From: Erigeron canadensis
Taxonomy: Eukaryota; Streptophyta; Magnoliopsida; Asterales; Asteraceae
Assembly (NCBI RefSeq): GCF_010389155.1
Contig: NC_057768.1
Location: 44,743,633-44,807,632 of the forward strand
Length of the DNA stretch: 64,000 nucleotides
Direction: 5' to 3'
Shown: positions 10,393-22,900 of the stretch, piece by piece
Position numbering within the stretch: position 1 is the stretch's first letter
Layout: every line of letters begins with the position of its first letter
Translations under genes and position numbers: made by a program
The notes under the pieces: model-generated
Database searches by the model: none
Told to the model about the DNA's origin: nothing
Seen by the model: the letters and a program-made list of their open reading frames with translations, nothing else

Positions 10393-12495
10393 CTATTTCA
10401 TTAATGCCTCGTATGGTGTTTTGGAATCAACCGACCTTGTTGGACTTCTATTTAAAACATAGACCGCATGGTTAGCAGCTTCACCCCAAAACTTTTGTGG
10501 TACATTGGTCTGTTTTAACATGCACCTTACCATACCAATAACAGTTCTATTTCGCCGTTCAACAACCCCGTTTTGTTGCGGTGAATATGGAGCTGTAAGG
10601 TATCTTTGGATCCCCTGAGCTTCACACCAATCATTGAACTCGGTTGATGTGAACTCACCTCCGCGATCAGTTCTTAAAGTTCCAACCTTTACCTTTAAAA
10701 AATTCTCGACCAATACTCTAAACCGCTTAAACACTTCAAATGCTTGATCTTTTGTTTTAAGCAGATAACACCACATATATCGGGAAAAATCATCAACAAT
10801 TAGAAACATATACCTGCAACCTCCCGGTGTTGATGGCGTGATAGGGCCACAGAGATCACCATGTAGTAACTCGAGTGGTCTCTTGGCTCTAAACTGTGCT
10901 TGCTTTGGATATGACTTCTCACTTTGTTTTCCTATCAGACAACAATCACATATGTTTGAAGGATGACTAATTGTGGGCATTCCTCGAACCATGTTCCTTG
11001 AACTCAACCTTTTCAATGACTCGAAATTTAAATGCCCTAATCGAGCATGCCAAAGCCACGAATCATCATCAAGTTTTGATAGTAAACACACTGGTGACCC
11101 GACTTGTAGATTGATCTTGTACAACCGGTTACTAGCACATAATACCTTTATCATTAGAGTTCTAGTTCTGTCATAAACTAGCAACACATCATCTTCCATA
11201 ACAATTTTGCAACCCGTCTCTGTAAGTTGACCCAAACTGATAATATTAGAGTAAAGACTAGGGATATAGTAAACTTCCATCAATACTACATGTTCTCCAG
11301 TTTTCCTTTTAAATACAATGGAACCCTTTCCAGCAATATCTACACGAGAATCATCACCAAAATGAACTTTACCAGTTACACGTTCATTCAATTCTGAAAA
11401 TAGTGATTTGTTCCCTGTCATATGATTAGAAGCTCCATTATCTAAATACCATGGGAGTCCCTCCTTATCCTTGGATTTGAACTTGGTAGGGATCACTTTT
11501 TCTTCATTCAAAAAAACTGTTTCAGATTTCATCATGAACAAAGTTGGCTCCAGATTCTCTGTCTCTTCAAAATTTGCCTTTACAACTTTGTTTCTTTTTG
11601 GACATTCAGAGGCATAGTGACCCATCTTATCACATCTGAAGCATTGAATTTCAGATTTGTCCTTTTTTGGTTTTGGTCGATTATTGCTTTGACCCGGTCC
11701 CTTTGTATCTCGACTTTGGTTAGCTTCCTGGTTTTGACCTTGACCTGAACATCGTCCATGACCTCTGTTAGATGAACCACCTCTACCACGTCCACGTCCC
11801 TTACTCCTGCTAGAAGACCTATGATATGAGGTTTGTTCACTTTGTGTGAACATGAGATTATTCTGATTTTCTGTTGAATATTTTGCTGCTTCTTTCAATC
11901 TATCTTCAAACGTTTTTAGTCTTCCAACTGCCTCATGAAAAGTCATCCTTTTAAATTCTACAAACTGTTCAATTGGACCCACTATGGGTATAAACCTTGG
12001 TGGTGCCGAACTTAACAATTTTCGAATTAGCTTCTTGTCTTCATACTCAGTTCCAAGACTAGCAGCTTTGGTGACTAACTGACTGATCTTGGCAGAGAAC
12101 ATATCAATGGTGTCTGAATCCTTCATCCTTAACGACTCAAATTCCCTCTCGAGTTGTTCCACCTTAGCCTCACGAACTCCTTCAACACCAACATACTTTG
12201 TTTTCAAAGCATCCCAAATTTCTTTGGCGGTTTCATATTGTGCCATCTGAAAAACGAGTTCTTCTGGGATTGCTTGAAGAAGTAAGGCTACTGCTAAATC
12301 GTCCCTCTTGGCATCGACTTTCTCTGTTCCAGGTTCAAGGGCTTGAACAATCCCATGAACTTTAAATACTGCCTTAATCCTGATTGCCCAGATGTTGTAA
12401 TTAGTTTTGGTCAACATTGGGCACTGCAAGCTCGTGGTGTTTGGATCTTTTGCTTGAACTACCCCAGATACGCTACCTGAAGCACTTCCTGTCAT
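10393..12495 (-). CDS. copia gag-protease-integrase, ends at TAG
   Basis: 700 codons from ATG at 12495. Residues about 20-200 are a copia-type Gag. An RG-rich tract (229-248) precedes the zinc knuckle CFRCDKMGHYASEC (285-298). The aspartic protease site is YLDNGASNHMTG (350-361). Integrase has an HHCC finger (H483, H488, C516, C519) and the DDE residues D547, D610 and E646. The frame ends at a TAG (10395-10393) shortly before the reverse transcriptase region, where family members read through without a stop. This looks like one recent nonsense change, because the frame is clean on both sides. Programmed readthrough cannot be excluded from sequence alone. Confidence 0.93.
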   Translation of the reverse strand: MTGSASGSVSGVVQAKDPNTTSLQCPMLTKTNYNIWAIRIKAVFKVHGIVQALEPGTEKVDAKRDDLAVALLLQAIPEELVFQMAQYETAKEIWDALKTKYVGVEGVREAKVEQLEREFESLRMKDSDTIDMFSAKISQLVTKAASLGTEYEDKKLIRKLLSSAPPRFIPIVGPIEQFVEFKRMTFHEAVGRLKTFEDRLKEAAKYSTENQNNLMFTQSEQTSYHRSSSRSKGRGRGRGGSSNRGHGRCSGQGQNQEANQSRDTKGPGQSNNRPKPKKDKSEIQCFRCDKMGHYASECPKRNKVVKANFEETENLEPTLFMMKSETVFLNEEKVIPTKFKSKDKEGLPWYLDNGASNHMTGNKSLFSELNERVTGKVHFGDDSRVDIAGKGSIVFKRKTGEHVVLMEVYYIPSLYSNIISLGQLTETGCKIVMEDDVLLVYDRTRTLMIKVLCASNRLYKINLQVGSPVCLLSKLDDDSWLWHARLGHLNFESLKRLSSRNMVRGMPTISHPSNICDCCLIGKQSEKSYPKQAQFRAKRPLELLHGDLCGPITPSTPGGCRYMFLIVDDFSRYMWCYLLKTKDQAFEVFKRFRVLVENFLKVKVGTLRTDRGGEFTSTEFNDWCEAQGIQRYLTAPYSPQQNGVVERRNRTVIGMVRCMLKQTNVPQKFWGEAANHAVYVLNRSPTRSVDSKTPYEALMK

Positions 12496-12595
12496 TGATC
12501 CTTGCTTGTCTCTTCGGATGTATGTGAGTGGTGTGAATGGTTCTTAATTCAGCACTTCTGAATAAGAACAGATTGATTCTAATGGAGCTTGAACA

Positions 12596-12607
12596 GCTCT
12601 GATACCA
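12596..12607 (-). promoter_or_regulatory. primer-binding site (tRNA-iMet)
   Basis: The minus strand reads TGGTATCAGAGC starting two bases after the 5' LTR. It is complementary to the 3' end of plant initiator tRNA-Met, the usual primer for copia reverse transcription. Confidence 0.93.
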
Positions 12608-12609
12608 AT

Positions 12610-12957
12610 TCAAGTCCCGATCAAATATAGAACAACAAACTAACGCACAAATATTGGAATAAGCTCTCCAATTTATTCAGAAAATAAACTCAAAACTGAA
12701 TAACCCTCATAATCACAATGATCCCTAATGGGTTGATTATATAGGGGTGATCACGACTTGATCAACAAGTAAACATAGAATTAGAGTAGGATACTAATTT
12801 CCTAATTAAATAACTTTCCATACTTATCTAACAAGGAAACATTAACAAAAATAACTCTTTTGTTTATTCTCTTATTATTATATCTCATGGGCTCGAGATA
12901 TTCACAGCACTCTGACCCATTTGCTCAGGTTCGGGTAATTAATAAGACAGCCCAACA
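12610..12957 (-). repeat. copia 5' LTR
   Basis: 348 bp, 345 of 348 identical to the 3' LTR, followed by the right-hand GTTAT duplication at 12958-12962. Confidence 0.96.
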
Positions 12958-12978
12958 GTTATGTTATCTCTGTATATA

Positions 12979-13192
12979 CTAGACATATATTTGATGCGAC
13001 GGTGACGGGTGGTGGTGTCGGCTGTGGTGGTACCGTGGTAGCAATGTAGTTATTAATGTAAAAGTAATTGATGTAATAAAAGATAAATTATTTATTTTAA
13101 GGGTTATGTAACTAATGTTGTAAATAATTTCATTAAAGGTATTATAAATATATTAGGTGAAGATCGACATATAAATTAATGAATAAGGAAGA
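12979..13192 (-). mobile_element. Helitron-like remnant
   Basis: On the minus strand the end reads ...GTCTAG followed by T, and the start is TC preceded by A, matching Helitron insertion between A and T. Like the elements at 23027 and 24663 it has the GGTGGTGGTGTCGG-type GC-rich block near the 3' end, then AT-rich sequence. The 3' hairpin is degraded. Confidence 0.45.
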
Positions 13193-13330
13193 TGACTAAT
13201 TTGGGTTTATCAAGTTTTTTTTGAAAAAATTAAAAAGAATGAATGGTTTATAAGGTAATATTGATAAATCTAAGATAATACTTATTTAAAGGAAGGCATT
13301 GGCTAAAGTTTAAAGGTGTCTCTAACGTAA

Positions 13331-13674
13331 GGGGTGTTTGGTATGATGGAATGGAAATGGGAGAAAGAAAATGGGAAAGACTTCTCTTGTTTGTTTGCAA
13401 TGGAGAAAGGGAATGAGAAAAGAGAAAAGGGAATCGATTTTATTATCTCCATTCTTTACAAATTGTAGAGAATGAGTGAGAATATAATTTTTTTTTAAAG
13501 ATGTTATATGTAATAAATGTATTATTATTTAAAATTTTATTTTTTTATATATCCATTCTCTATGGGTAGCAAACAACGAAATCTATTCTCTTTCCAAATA
13601 TTCATTCTCTTTCTCACTATTTCCATTCTCTATTACATGTTCATTCTCTATGATTCATTTCTACCAAACACCCC
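13331..13674. mobile_element. MITE-like inverted repeat, GGGGTGTTTGGTA termini
   Basis: It begins GGGGTGTTTGGTATGATGG and ends CTACCAAACACCCC, giving a 13-bp terminal inverted repeat. Inside are inverted, purine-rich versus pyrimidine-rich arms (GGAATGGAAATG against CATTCTC repeats). No matching target duplication was found, so the exact ends or superfamily are uncertain. A one-ended relative (GGTGTTGGGTATGAGAATAAG) occurs at about 38136 in an intron. Confidence 0.65.
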
Positions 13675-14224
13675 GTTTGTTTTGCTTATATGTCGAAGCC
13701 GGACGTTATGCCTCGTGTTATGATTTCAATGTTATGATCATATTAGCGTTGACTTTTGTTTCCCTTTAATTTCTTTGCATGTGTATGTGACTGTGTAGAA
13801 AGCTATGATGACATGATTGTCTTTTCTTTGATATTACGGGTTTGACAATCGAAGATGGTCTTTGTTGTGATTTACTTGTTCATATAATATATATATATAT
13901 ATGTATGAGAAAAGTGAATGTGAAATCATTAAATACTTAATTTTAGTGAAAAATCTTTCACATAGTAATTTTTAATAAATAAAATTTATGAGGTCTCAAT
14001 TATTTATTTAAAATATTATTGTGTTCCAACTATGTGGATTCGCTAATAATGGCCCTTACATTTCTAGCATGTTGAATGTATGGCCCTTCTATCTATCTAT
14101 CATAGAGCGCATTTAATTTTGTACCAAATATGCATCCATTGGCGCTGCTATATATGGATGTCATTTTTAATGGTATAAGTGTTAAACAATATTTGGAATT
14201 TAATTGTTATTATATTTATTTTAT

Positions 14225-14410
14225 CTTCAGATAAATTGGGGCTCAACGACATAACTCTTCATATACCAAACTATAATTACAGGAAAACCTCTGTCTACAT
14301 TCCTAGGAGCATTTTGCTCACACAAGGATTTGAACCCAAGACCTCTCAGTCTCAAGCTTCACCATATACCAATCCATCTATTCATTATTGGTTATCTTCA
14401 ACGCTTCTAA
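14225..14410 (-). repeat. SINE-like fragment
   Basis: On the minus strand TTGGTATATGGTGAAGC followed by GAGAGGTCTTGGGTTCAAATCC gives A-box and B-box-like motifs at tRNA-like spacing. The tail is unresolved. Confidence 0.4.
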
Positions 14411-14513
14411 TCTACGTTTAATATTCAAAGATTTTTAAGCATGCATATTAAAAAGAGATAGTGATTGAACCTGGTTATGTTACTTGAAAGTTGCAACAAC
14501 ATACCATTTTTTA

Positions 14514-15350
14514 GAGAAATTATCACAAATCGCCCACGTGGTTTGCTCGATTCGTATTTTCATCTATCTGTTTTTTTTTAATCATAAGGTGTCTCTGTAC
14601 TTTTCATTTTCATTGCCAACCGTCCCTAATACTAACAGCCGCTAGTTTTGCTCCGTAAAACCCTGCAATGCACATGAGGGTATAATCGTCAAGTTCATAA
14701 CCACAGGGAGTATTTGTAATAAAAAACATTGAATTAAAAAAATCTTTGTATTATTTCTCCCACACAACTACGACCACCATTCCTAACTACCCGACCACCA
14801 CCTTCCACCGGCGGAAAAGTTGGTCGGAAACTGAGAACCACCACTCGCCACCGCCGGAAAAGTTTGACGGTAAATGAAATAGCAACAACAACGACGGTAG
14901 AGTGGCGGAGCAGCAGCAGCGACGACAGTTCTGTGGTTTTGATTAAGTAATCTAGGCTTAGGGTTAAAGATGAAACCCTATGTTGTTCGGGATGATGGCT
15001 GGAGTTTTGTATGGTGAAAAGGAGCGGCGACAGGAGGTTGTGAGGGTGATTGGAAGTTTGGCTGGTGGTGGGAGTAAGAAAGGGAGGAAGATGATGAGTT
15101 TTTGTCTTTTATTACAAATAGTCCCTCATAGATATTTTATTACAAATGGTCCCTATGGTTACAAAATAGACGAAAATGCCCCCATTTGCATTGCACATAA
15201 GGGGTTTAACGGATGAAAAGTAACGGTTGTTAGTGGCAAAGACGACTAGCAATGAAAATGAAAAGTACAAGGACACCTAATGATAAAAAAAATACAAGGA
15301 TCAAAATGTGAATCTAGCAAACCACAGAGACGATTTGTGACCGTTTCTCC
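14514..15350. mobile_element. MULE-like long-TIR element
   Basis: The arms, about 220 bp left (14514 to about 14735) and 245 bp right (about 15105-15350), are inverted copies. Both start with a GAGAAA...TCACAAATCG terminus and share TGTACTTTTCATTTTCATTG. Flanks ATTTTTTAG and AATTTTTAA are compatible with a decayed 9-bp duplication. The 370-bp interior is GC-richer, with CCACC/GCCGGAAAAGT repeats. It may be captured or filler sequence; the frame at 14980 is not a recognised gene. Confidence 0.7.
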
Positions 15351-16791
15351 AATTTTTAATTAAATGAATCTAAAAACAACGTGTAACACATACAATTCAA
15401 CACAAAACCCTAACCAATGACTACGTTTACTTACTCTCATAATGTGATGCCTGTATATAGTGAGTGTATTAACTTTTGATAAATTAATTAATCTATAGAG
15501 ATACAACAATTTTGACGAAGTCAAAATTTAGTGTAGTAAACAAACTTGTTAACGGTATATATCACATTCTACACGACTACATCTATAGTATAATTTCTGA
15601 TAATACTAATGAGCAATCGATTGATAGAAATTCATCATGCACATCCATATTATATCCACTATAATTAGATTTCGATGTACTCTTGAATTACCAGGTTTCG
15701 GTCGTCATTGTGACAAAAAAAAGTTCTATCAATAATGTTGGCATACAAATTATACTGGCTTTCCCACACGTGATCTGGAGTAATTTGGGGCGTCTAAGTA
15801 TAAGGCTGGATCGTTCAACACTCTAGTTTAACATGATCTTTCGCCAATAAGTCACTCTGTACACATCTTTATGATTATGTTGGTTTGTCGTAAAAAAATA
15901 AAAATTCCACCGGATCAAATGTTAATCGCGATTCTTGTGAGTAGGTGTAAGCTAGGTGTGTATACCATTTATGAAAAAAGACATCACATACTTTATTCCA
16001 AAGATTTTAAATTAGGTTACCTTAAATAATAAAATTTTTGGGTACCATTTCCCTCTTTAATTCCAGAAGGATGCTATAGTAGTGTATATATAGGTCCCCA
16101 CTAGCTTCTATTACTACACTGGCCTCTAGCTACCACTTGGCCTTATTAAGTTTGTATAAGCTCTCGTCTTTTTTCATTTCATTTCATATATACTTACTTT
16201 CATTAATATCGTCCGAATTTATTTCATCATCTGATCGATCACTCTCTCTCCCCCTCCAGCACAAAGAATGTATTTTCATATATCACCATCTCTAGTTATT
16301 ATTATGATTGTTAGTACTATTATTATTATAATAATATAATAATTATAATGGTAGTGATCCTATCTATACTATCTACAGATGATATAATCTTCTCCATTCC
16401 GATTATCATTCATCACTTTCAAATATAAATTTTTTCCCTACAAATTCTCACATATATATAACTGGATCAGGCTAGCCAATAAGCCAGCTTCTTATATATA
16501 TTATACATATAACTTATCCAAAAAGAAGTATAGTTTGAAAATTTTGTATCTTTGTTTAAAAAAAACCATCTCCCAAAGATTCAGGAACAACCTCTAACTG
16601 TATAAATCACTTGAAACAACAACACGTTTCTTTTGACTGTAACCATTTTCTTCGAATCTAAAACAATTATCATCCACTCATTATCCTAATCCCATAATAA
16701 TTTGTATATATCCACTTTCAGATTCTTATTTTATCCTTATCACAAAAGATTAAACATATATACACAACCCAAGAAAAAGGAAACAAAAAAT
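15351..16791. other. upstream region of the YUCCA gene
   Basis: Non-coding, AT-rich, with pyrimidine-rich stretches (for example 16241-16258 CTCTCTCTCCCCCTCC) that could be 5' UTR or promoter. No specific auxin-response or other element is claimed. Confidence 0.5.
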
Positions 16792-19700
16792 ATGAGTAAT
16801 AATGATTGTTTACATGATCAGGAATTACAAGGGAAAATGGCTAATGATCCTTACTGTGACCATGTTCTTCACGAGCATGGTAATTCGCGTCGTGTATGGG
16901 TTCCTGGTCCGGTTATCGTTGGTGCTGGACCGTCTGGCCTTGCTGTGGCTGCCTGTTTGAAAGATAAAGGGGTGCCAAGTATCGTTTTAGAACGGTCGAA
17001 TTGTATAGCTTCGTTGTGGCAATACAAGACGTATGACCGGCTAAGGTTACACCTTCCTAAAAAATTCTGTGAACTTCCTATGATGCCGTTTCCGGATGAT
17101 TTTCCAACCTATCCATCAAAACAGCAGTTTGTAGAGTATCTGGAGAATTACGCTAAACGGTTCAGGATAAAGCCGGTATTCGAGCAAGAGGTGGAGAGTG
17201 CGAGGTACGATGAGAGCATAGGGATGTGGAGAGTGAAGAGTGTAGGGCTGAAAGGGGGAGAGGTGATGGAGTACGTATGCCGGTGGCTGGTGGTGGCGAC
17301 GGGAGAGAATGCGGAGGCGGTGGTGCCGGAGATAAAAGGGATGGAGAGGTTTAGTGGGGAGGTGCAACACACGTCCGAGTATAAAAGCGGGAGTGAGTTT
17401 AAAGGGAAGAAAGTGTTGGTGGTTGGGTGTGGAAATTCAGGAATGGAAGTTTCTTTGGATCTTTGTAATCACAATGCTCTTCCTTCTCTTGTTGTTAGAA
17501 ATGCGGTTAGTTCTTCTTCTTCTTCTTCTTTCAAGAAAAAAGTTTTCTAGTTTATTAATCATATATTGCAAACTAATTAACTATTTTCACTCACTATACG
17601 TAAACATTCAGAGATTCAAAATGGTCCCTAATTAATTACTTATGGTTATCACTTTAAATTAGTATCCTAATTAATTTAAATGCAGTATTAGTTAGAACAA
17701 GCGACCAACTAATTAATTAAAAGAATGTTAGGATTGATGTGGTCAAACTTGTATAGATTATTATGTCATGGATTAACTTTTTGTGATTTGATTAGTGTAA
17801 ACTCTTTACAGTAATCTTAACTAACTAGTAAAACCGAACTTGCATTATGTTGTTGAAAATGACATCACATACGGATATACCTACCTTGATCTTTACTTTA
17901 GCTCATATACACCAAAGATCCCATAGCTATATTGAGTCTCATCATTCAATCATGCAGTTTTTTTATACAACATCTCATCAATGTGAAATAGTTATATATA
18001 TTATGGGCATATAAAGTTTTAAGTAAATTTTTTATTTCCAACTATTCAAGATAATAACAAAGATTTTGTTATGAGTAAACAAATATATCAAATTGCTACT
18101 TTCTTGGAACTCACAAGCATGCGAGCAAATAACATGAGACTATATATTAATAAAGAAGAACCATAAACAATATGGAGAAATATTAATTATGGTTACATGA
18201 GTGTTTCTTTACTGTAAAGTTTCCTTTAGCATATGGAGTTTTTGGCCCTCAATGATAGTGAAACTACTATACAAGAACAAAAAAAAAAAAAAAAAGTGTT
18301 CTCTCACACCCATAAAAATTCCCACTTTATTTCTCCCTTTTTTATTTTAAATTTTCAATCTAAACAAAAAAAAAATACTGACAATGCATATGATGTATCG
18401 GTAAATAGGTCCATGTCCTACCACGAGAGATGCTGGGAAGATCGACTTTTGGGTTGTCCATGTGGTTACTCAAGTGGCTACACATAAGACTCGTTGATTG
18501 TTTTCTATTGATCATGTCGTGGCTGATTTTCGGTAACACGGCTAGTTTTGGACTTGATCGACCTAACGTAGGACCCCTCGAGCTAAAAGGCAAGACCGGG
18601 AAAACGCCGGTTTTGGATGTTGGAACCCTAGCTAAGATCAAAAGTGGAGACATCAAGGTAAACAACATGTATACATACTAAATATATCTATTGAGGTTTT
18701 TATGCCCCTTTTGGTTCTTTTCATTTCCTTAAACATGTTCCCATATCTTTTGTGCTTTTTCTGTTTCTACTTTGGACTTTTCCTTGCTTATTCCTATGTT
18801 ATAATCATTCCTTCATCTGTACTTTTGATCACTAGCTTGTTAAAGGCGGTCACATATATATATATATATAATATAAATAAACAACATAAAATATTTTTAT
18901 GCACAACAAATGATTGCGTTTTTGACATATTTCACCATATATATATATACCTCTAACACATTTCATTTTTTAAAGTTAATTTAGTTTAACAATCATTTGT
19001 TTCGTATCTGTAACTTCTATATATATAATCACGTAGCTCATAAAAAGATGTCCAATTTGAACGTATAGTACATCTATCTTACTTCGTAAGAATGATATAA
19101 AAATGATTTCACGATTAGAATTTCAAATAATATTCAGTTATGCATGCAATGGACTTTAAATAATCGAAGTCACGGGTTTAAGTCAATGGTCATTTTTTTC
19201 TTATTCATGTGATTGTGAATTTTATTTTATACGTACTTTTAAAACTTAAGAGGTACTTACATAACTCAAAACTTGACTCTTAATTTAAGCCTAAAATACA
19301 ATTTAATTCAAAGCTATACTTATATTATAGATGCTCCATATTAGCTACTTGTAAAAAAAAAAAAAAATTAGATGGAAACTCCCTTACTATTTGGTACCAC
19401 TAATCTCTTAATATTAGCTACTTGTATAGATACATTTAATTTAAGCCTAATATAAAATTTATTCCAAGCTGTACTTATATTGTATACATATTAACTACTT
19501 GTATAGATACATCCAAGTATTCAAAGCGTGGGACAACACTGTGTACAATTTGTGAATGGAAGAGTAGAGAATTTTGATGCCATCATTTTAGCTACAGGAT
19601 ACAAAAGCAATACGCCCTCTTGGCTAAAGGTACTTTATATATACTAATATATCTTTGTCTTTCATACCAACAAAATAAATTACTTCAAGCCTACTTTATT

Positions 19701-19956
19701 CCAAGTCATAACTAATACTTTCCGTATCTAGGAAAAATCAATGTTCTCAGAAAAGGACGGGATGCCTCGTAAACCATTTCCTCAAGGTTGGAAAGGCGAA
19801 TGTGGGCTATATGCGGTGGGGTTCACTAGACGTGGATTGTTAGGTTCATCCATGGATGCTAAACGAGTATCAGAAGACATAGAAAAGCTTTGGAAAGCCG
19901 AAGCCAAGCATCTTGGCATGACCATTATTGGACGATCATTCACTCTCCAACCGTAG
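16792..19956 (+). CDS. YUC: YUCCA-type flavin monooxygenase (YUC2/YUC6-like)
   Basis: Flavin-dependent monooxygenase that converts indole-3-pyruvate to the auxin IAA, the rate-limiting step of the TAA/YUC pathway (family knowledge). Exons are 16792-17505, 18409-18657, 19507-19629 and 19732-19956. All junctions are phase 0 with GT-AG introns, giving 436 aa, the normal length for the family. Motifs are the FAD site GAGPSG (44-49), the FMO-identifying [11 protein letters not shown] (187-197), the NADPH site GCGNSG (212-217) and LATGYKSN (about 349-356). [15 protein letters not shown] opens exon 2, which resembles the YUC2/YUC6 clade more than other YUCs. The start is the first in-frame ATG; a second Met follows at 16837. 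No disabling change is seen. The gene is flanked only by repeats. Confidence 0.95.
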
Positions 19957-22900
19957 CCTTAGATTTTTCCCTTTTCCTCCAATAACTTACTAAGCACTTC
20001 TACAGATTTCATTCAACTTACCAAAGATTTTGACACTAAGATCAATCAAGTTGTCCATATCCAATTGTAGAAAATTTAGAAGAAATCGGGGTGGACCGGA
20101 CCTACTTCTAGCAACCAATTAGCTAGGGTGTTTATATTTCTTGACTTGAAGAGAAGACCTCTATATCTTTGATCTAGCCTTAGGGTAGTGTATTTTATTC
20201 ATCATGTACATTGCCAGGTTAAGTTAATTATTCTAGGGTGGTATTTTTTTTTTCTTATATACTTTTTAATTTTAGTTTTTTACATTTGTTTAGAGCTAGC
20301 TTCATTAACTCTAGTTTACATGTAATATTGATTAATTTTGATTGAGAGTTGGTATTGAATTCGCTACGAGTTATAGCAATCTCTAATGAATGTGATATGT
20401 TTTGGTATCAAATTTCCAAATGATCTCTAGGCCATTCATAACCTTTTATTATTTTTTGCAGTTTCATTGTTGCAATAATTTCATTCTCAACTAGTTTCCA
20501 GGACCACCGGTTCAATCAGTTATGACAAACATGCCATTAATTTTTCAGATGAAAATACGTGTGTGATCAGAATGATAGATTTTAGTCAAATTAATGACGT
20601 GATTGGATCATTTTTAGTTGTAATGCGGTTCTGAAAAGATTTTAGTTATCTTGATGATCGATCGATGAGTTTGAAGCTCCAATCTTTTTCAATTGATCAT
20701 AATGCTTCGTATTGGTCAAACTAGCTACCAATTGCTTAATACACTTTCTGGAAAGTGATTGATCACACTTGTGATAAAGAGTAGTTTCTCCTTCATCCTC
20801 TAATTCTCATCGATTCTGCCAACTTTTTGAATAATGCTAAGTACTAGTATATACTCACTTTGTCCCATATTAAGCATCTTACTTAATTTGACTTTTTTAA
20901 TCTTTTTCTTTCAATTTTAAACGTAAATATTTTTGTTTATATTATATAACACAATAATGTAATATATATAAATTGATTGAGTTTTAAATATACTTTATGT
21001 AAGTACCTTTTAAGTTTCATTGATATAATTTTCATCAACTAATATATAATGTGAACAAAGATACTTGAGCTCTTCCAATAAGCACCCCTTCCGAAATAGA
21101 AATTCATCCTTGATTGTCATCGATATTTCCTCCCCAACTAGGCAACTAGCTCCTTATTAATTGCAAATGAATACGGTCAAAGTCGAAAGAAAAATACTTG
21201 ACATGTCAATATTAGGCAATTAAAATGGGATGAAAGAAGTAATTAAGTTTCTTATTCTTAGAACGAAATAATTCCAGCTACTATAAGAACGTGGTCATTG
21301 AGTATTGATCAAGTACATATATACTGATATACATCATACTGAACAAAACAACATACATTGTTTCATTCTTGTTCATTTAATTTTAATTAGGTGGTTCGAC
21401 ACGCCCAATAGGCGGCGACGATTTCTAAAATGTCTGTGTTTGTCGTGGTTATCTTTTTTTTTTTCTTTTTAAAGGCAATAACGCATACCATCATATTTAT
21501 ATTTACCCCAAAAAATAATGTAGGAAATAACATTTAACAACATAAATGTTAGAAAAGTTATAAAAAACCAAAAATTTACAAATATAAATCTGAAAAAACA
21601 AAAATAGCAAAATACAAAAACCAAAAAAAATATAGATATGAAAAAAGAAAAATACCAAAAAAAAAAAAACAAAAACAAAAAGTATTTGGGTACTTTAAAA
21701 AAACAAAGCAAAAATTAAAAAAAATAAAAGTTTGGACAAAATCAGAAAGAAACATAAGTAGACAGGGCAAACTGTAAATTTTGAAATCTTGAAAACACAT
21801 ATCTATAAAGTTGAAGAAAAACAAAAAAATGGGGCTTCAAACCCCATATCTCTAGCATAAGGCATGCATACCACTCGTTATACAAACTAATTTGCATATA
21901 TTTTTATAAACCAAATACGAATATATAATTTATCTATTTTTTTTATGCAAAAAGATAAACTAATTACAGTTCACATTCATGTAATTATAATTTACGATCA
22001 TATATTTGTACATAACTTTAATTAGACGTCATTTGATATATTGTATTTGATTTTATTATTATATATTATTATTTTTAAATGATCAACTAATATAATATAA
22101 TGTGTTTGAATTAGTGGGTATTACTAACCTAGCTAATAGTTTAAAGTCAATAGTTCATACTAATTCAGATATGTTTTTCAAAATGAATTAAACCAAATAT
22201 TTTTGTTTAATTATATGTTTTTAATTGGTTGATTTGGTTACCAAATATCATGTTTAGTTTAGCAAGCAAGATGTAAACAATTTTAGATCTTAAAAGTTAA
22301 CAACTGTAGGTAGCTATTCAAATTAAATATCATAGCGTAGCTAAAAGACATTGGTCAAACATTATTTTCATTTAAAACTAGAGTCACAATGTATGTTGTA
22401 TATTCATATCAGTCCTAATACTGGATGTACGGTAGCTACATATATTGTAATATAAAAAAATTTGAATATGTCTATACATGGTTCGTGAATACAAAATAAA
22501 TTGTGGTTAATGTAAACCGATGATCAAAGCTAGATTATAATAAACAATAATAATAAATATAATATGTTTAGTTAGAGTTTTAGATTTACGTTAAATTTTT
22601 ACAATCACATCAAAATCAGAACTTGTAAGCATAGTAATGACGACAAATAGCCTTGTGATTTTCAGATCGTAAAATCAAATTTTTGAAGTTTTCATGTGAA
22701 TAACTTATTATAAATGATATAAGTAATAGGAGCCGAAGAATCGAGAAAGAAAAAAAAGACAATTTCATTAGAGAGAAAACGATCAATCAAATTATGTTAT
22801 AATATATTTTGTATTTATAAGCCAATAGTTAGAGTTTAATTATAAGCCAATTAGAAAACTGAATCTACATACAATTAAAAAAAGATAATTTAATAAAATA

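Larger units (their letters stand above)
7930..12957 (-). mobile_element. Ty1/copia LTR retrotransposon, 5.03 kb
   Basis: A complete element on the minus strand. The two 348-bp LTRs (12610-12957 is 5', 7930-8277 is 3') differ at only 3 positions. The flanking 5-bp duplications are GTTAT (7925-7929 and 12958-12962). The domain order is gag, protease, integrase, reverse transcriptase, RNase H, with integrase before reverse transcriptase as in Ty1/copia. A primer-binding site for initiator tRNA-Met and a polypurine tract are in place. The LTR begins TGTTGGG and ends CTTGA, a TG...GA pair instead of TG...CA. One in-frame TAG splits the polyprotein. The near-identical LTRs indicate recent insertion. 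Confidence 0.97.

Noticed and set aside
13331..13674. Assigning the GGGGTGTTTGGTA inverted repeat to hAT or PIF/Harbinger
   Set aside because: No 8-bp or TWA duplication could be matched at its ends.
21469..21824. Overlapping Phe-rich frames on the minus strand
   Set aside because: Translation of an A-rich low-complexity tract; composition alone explains them.
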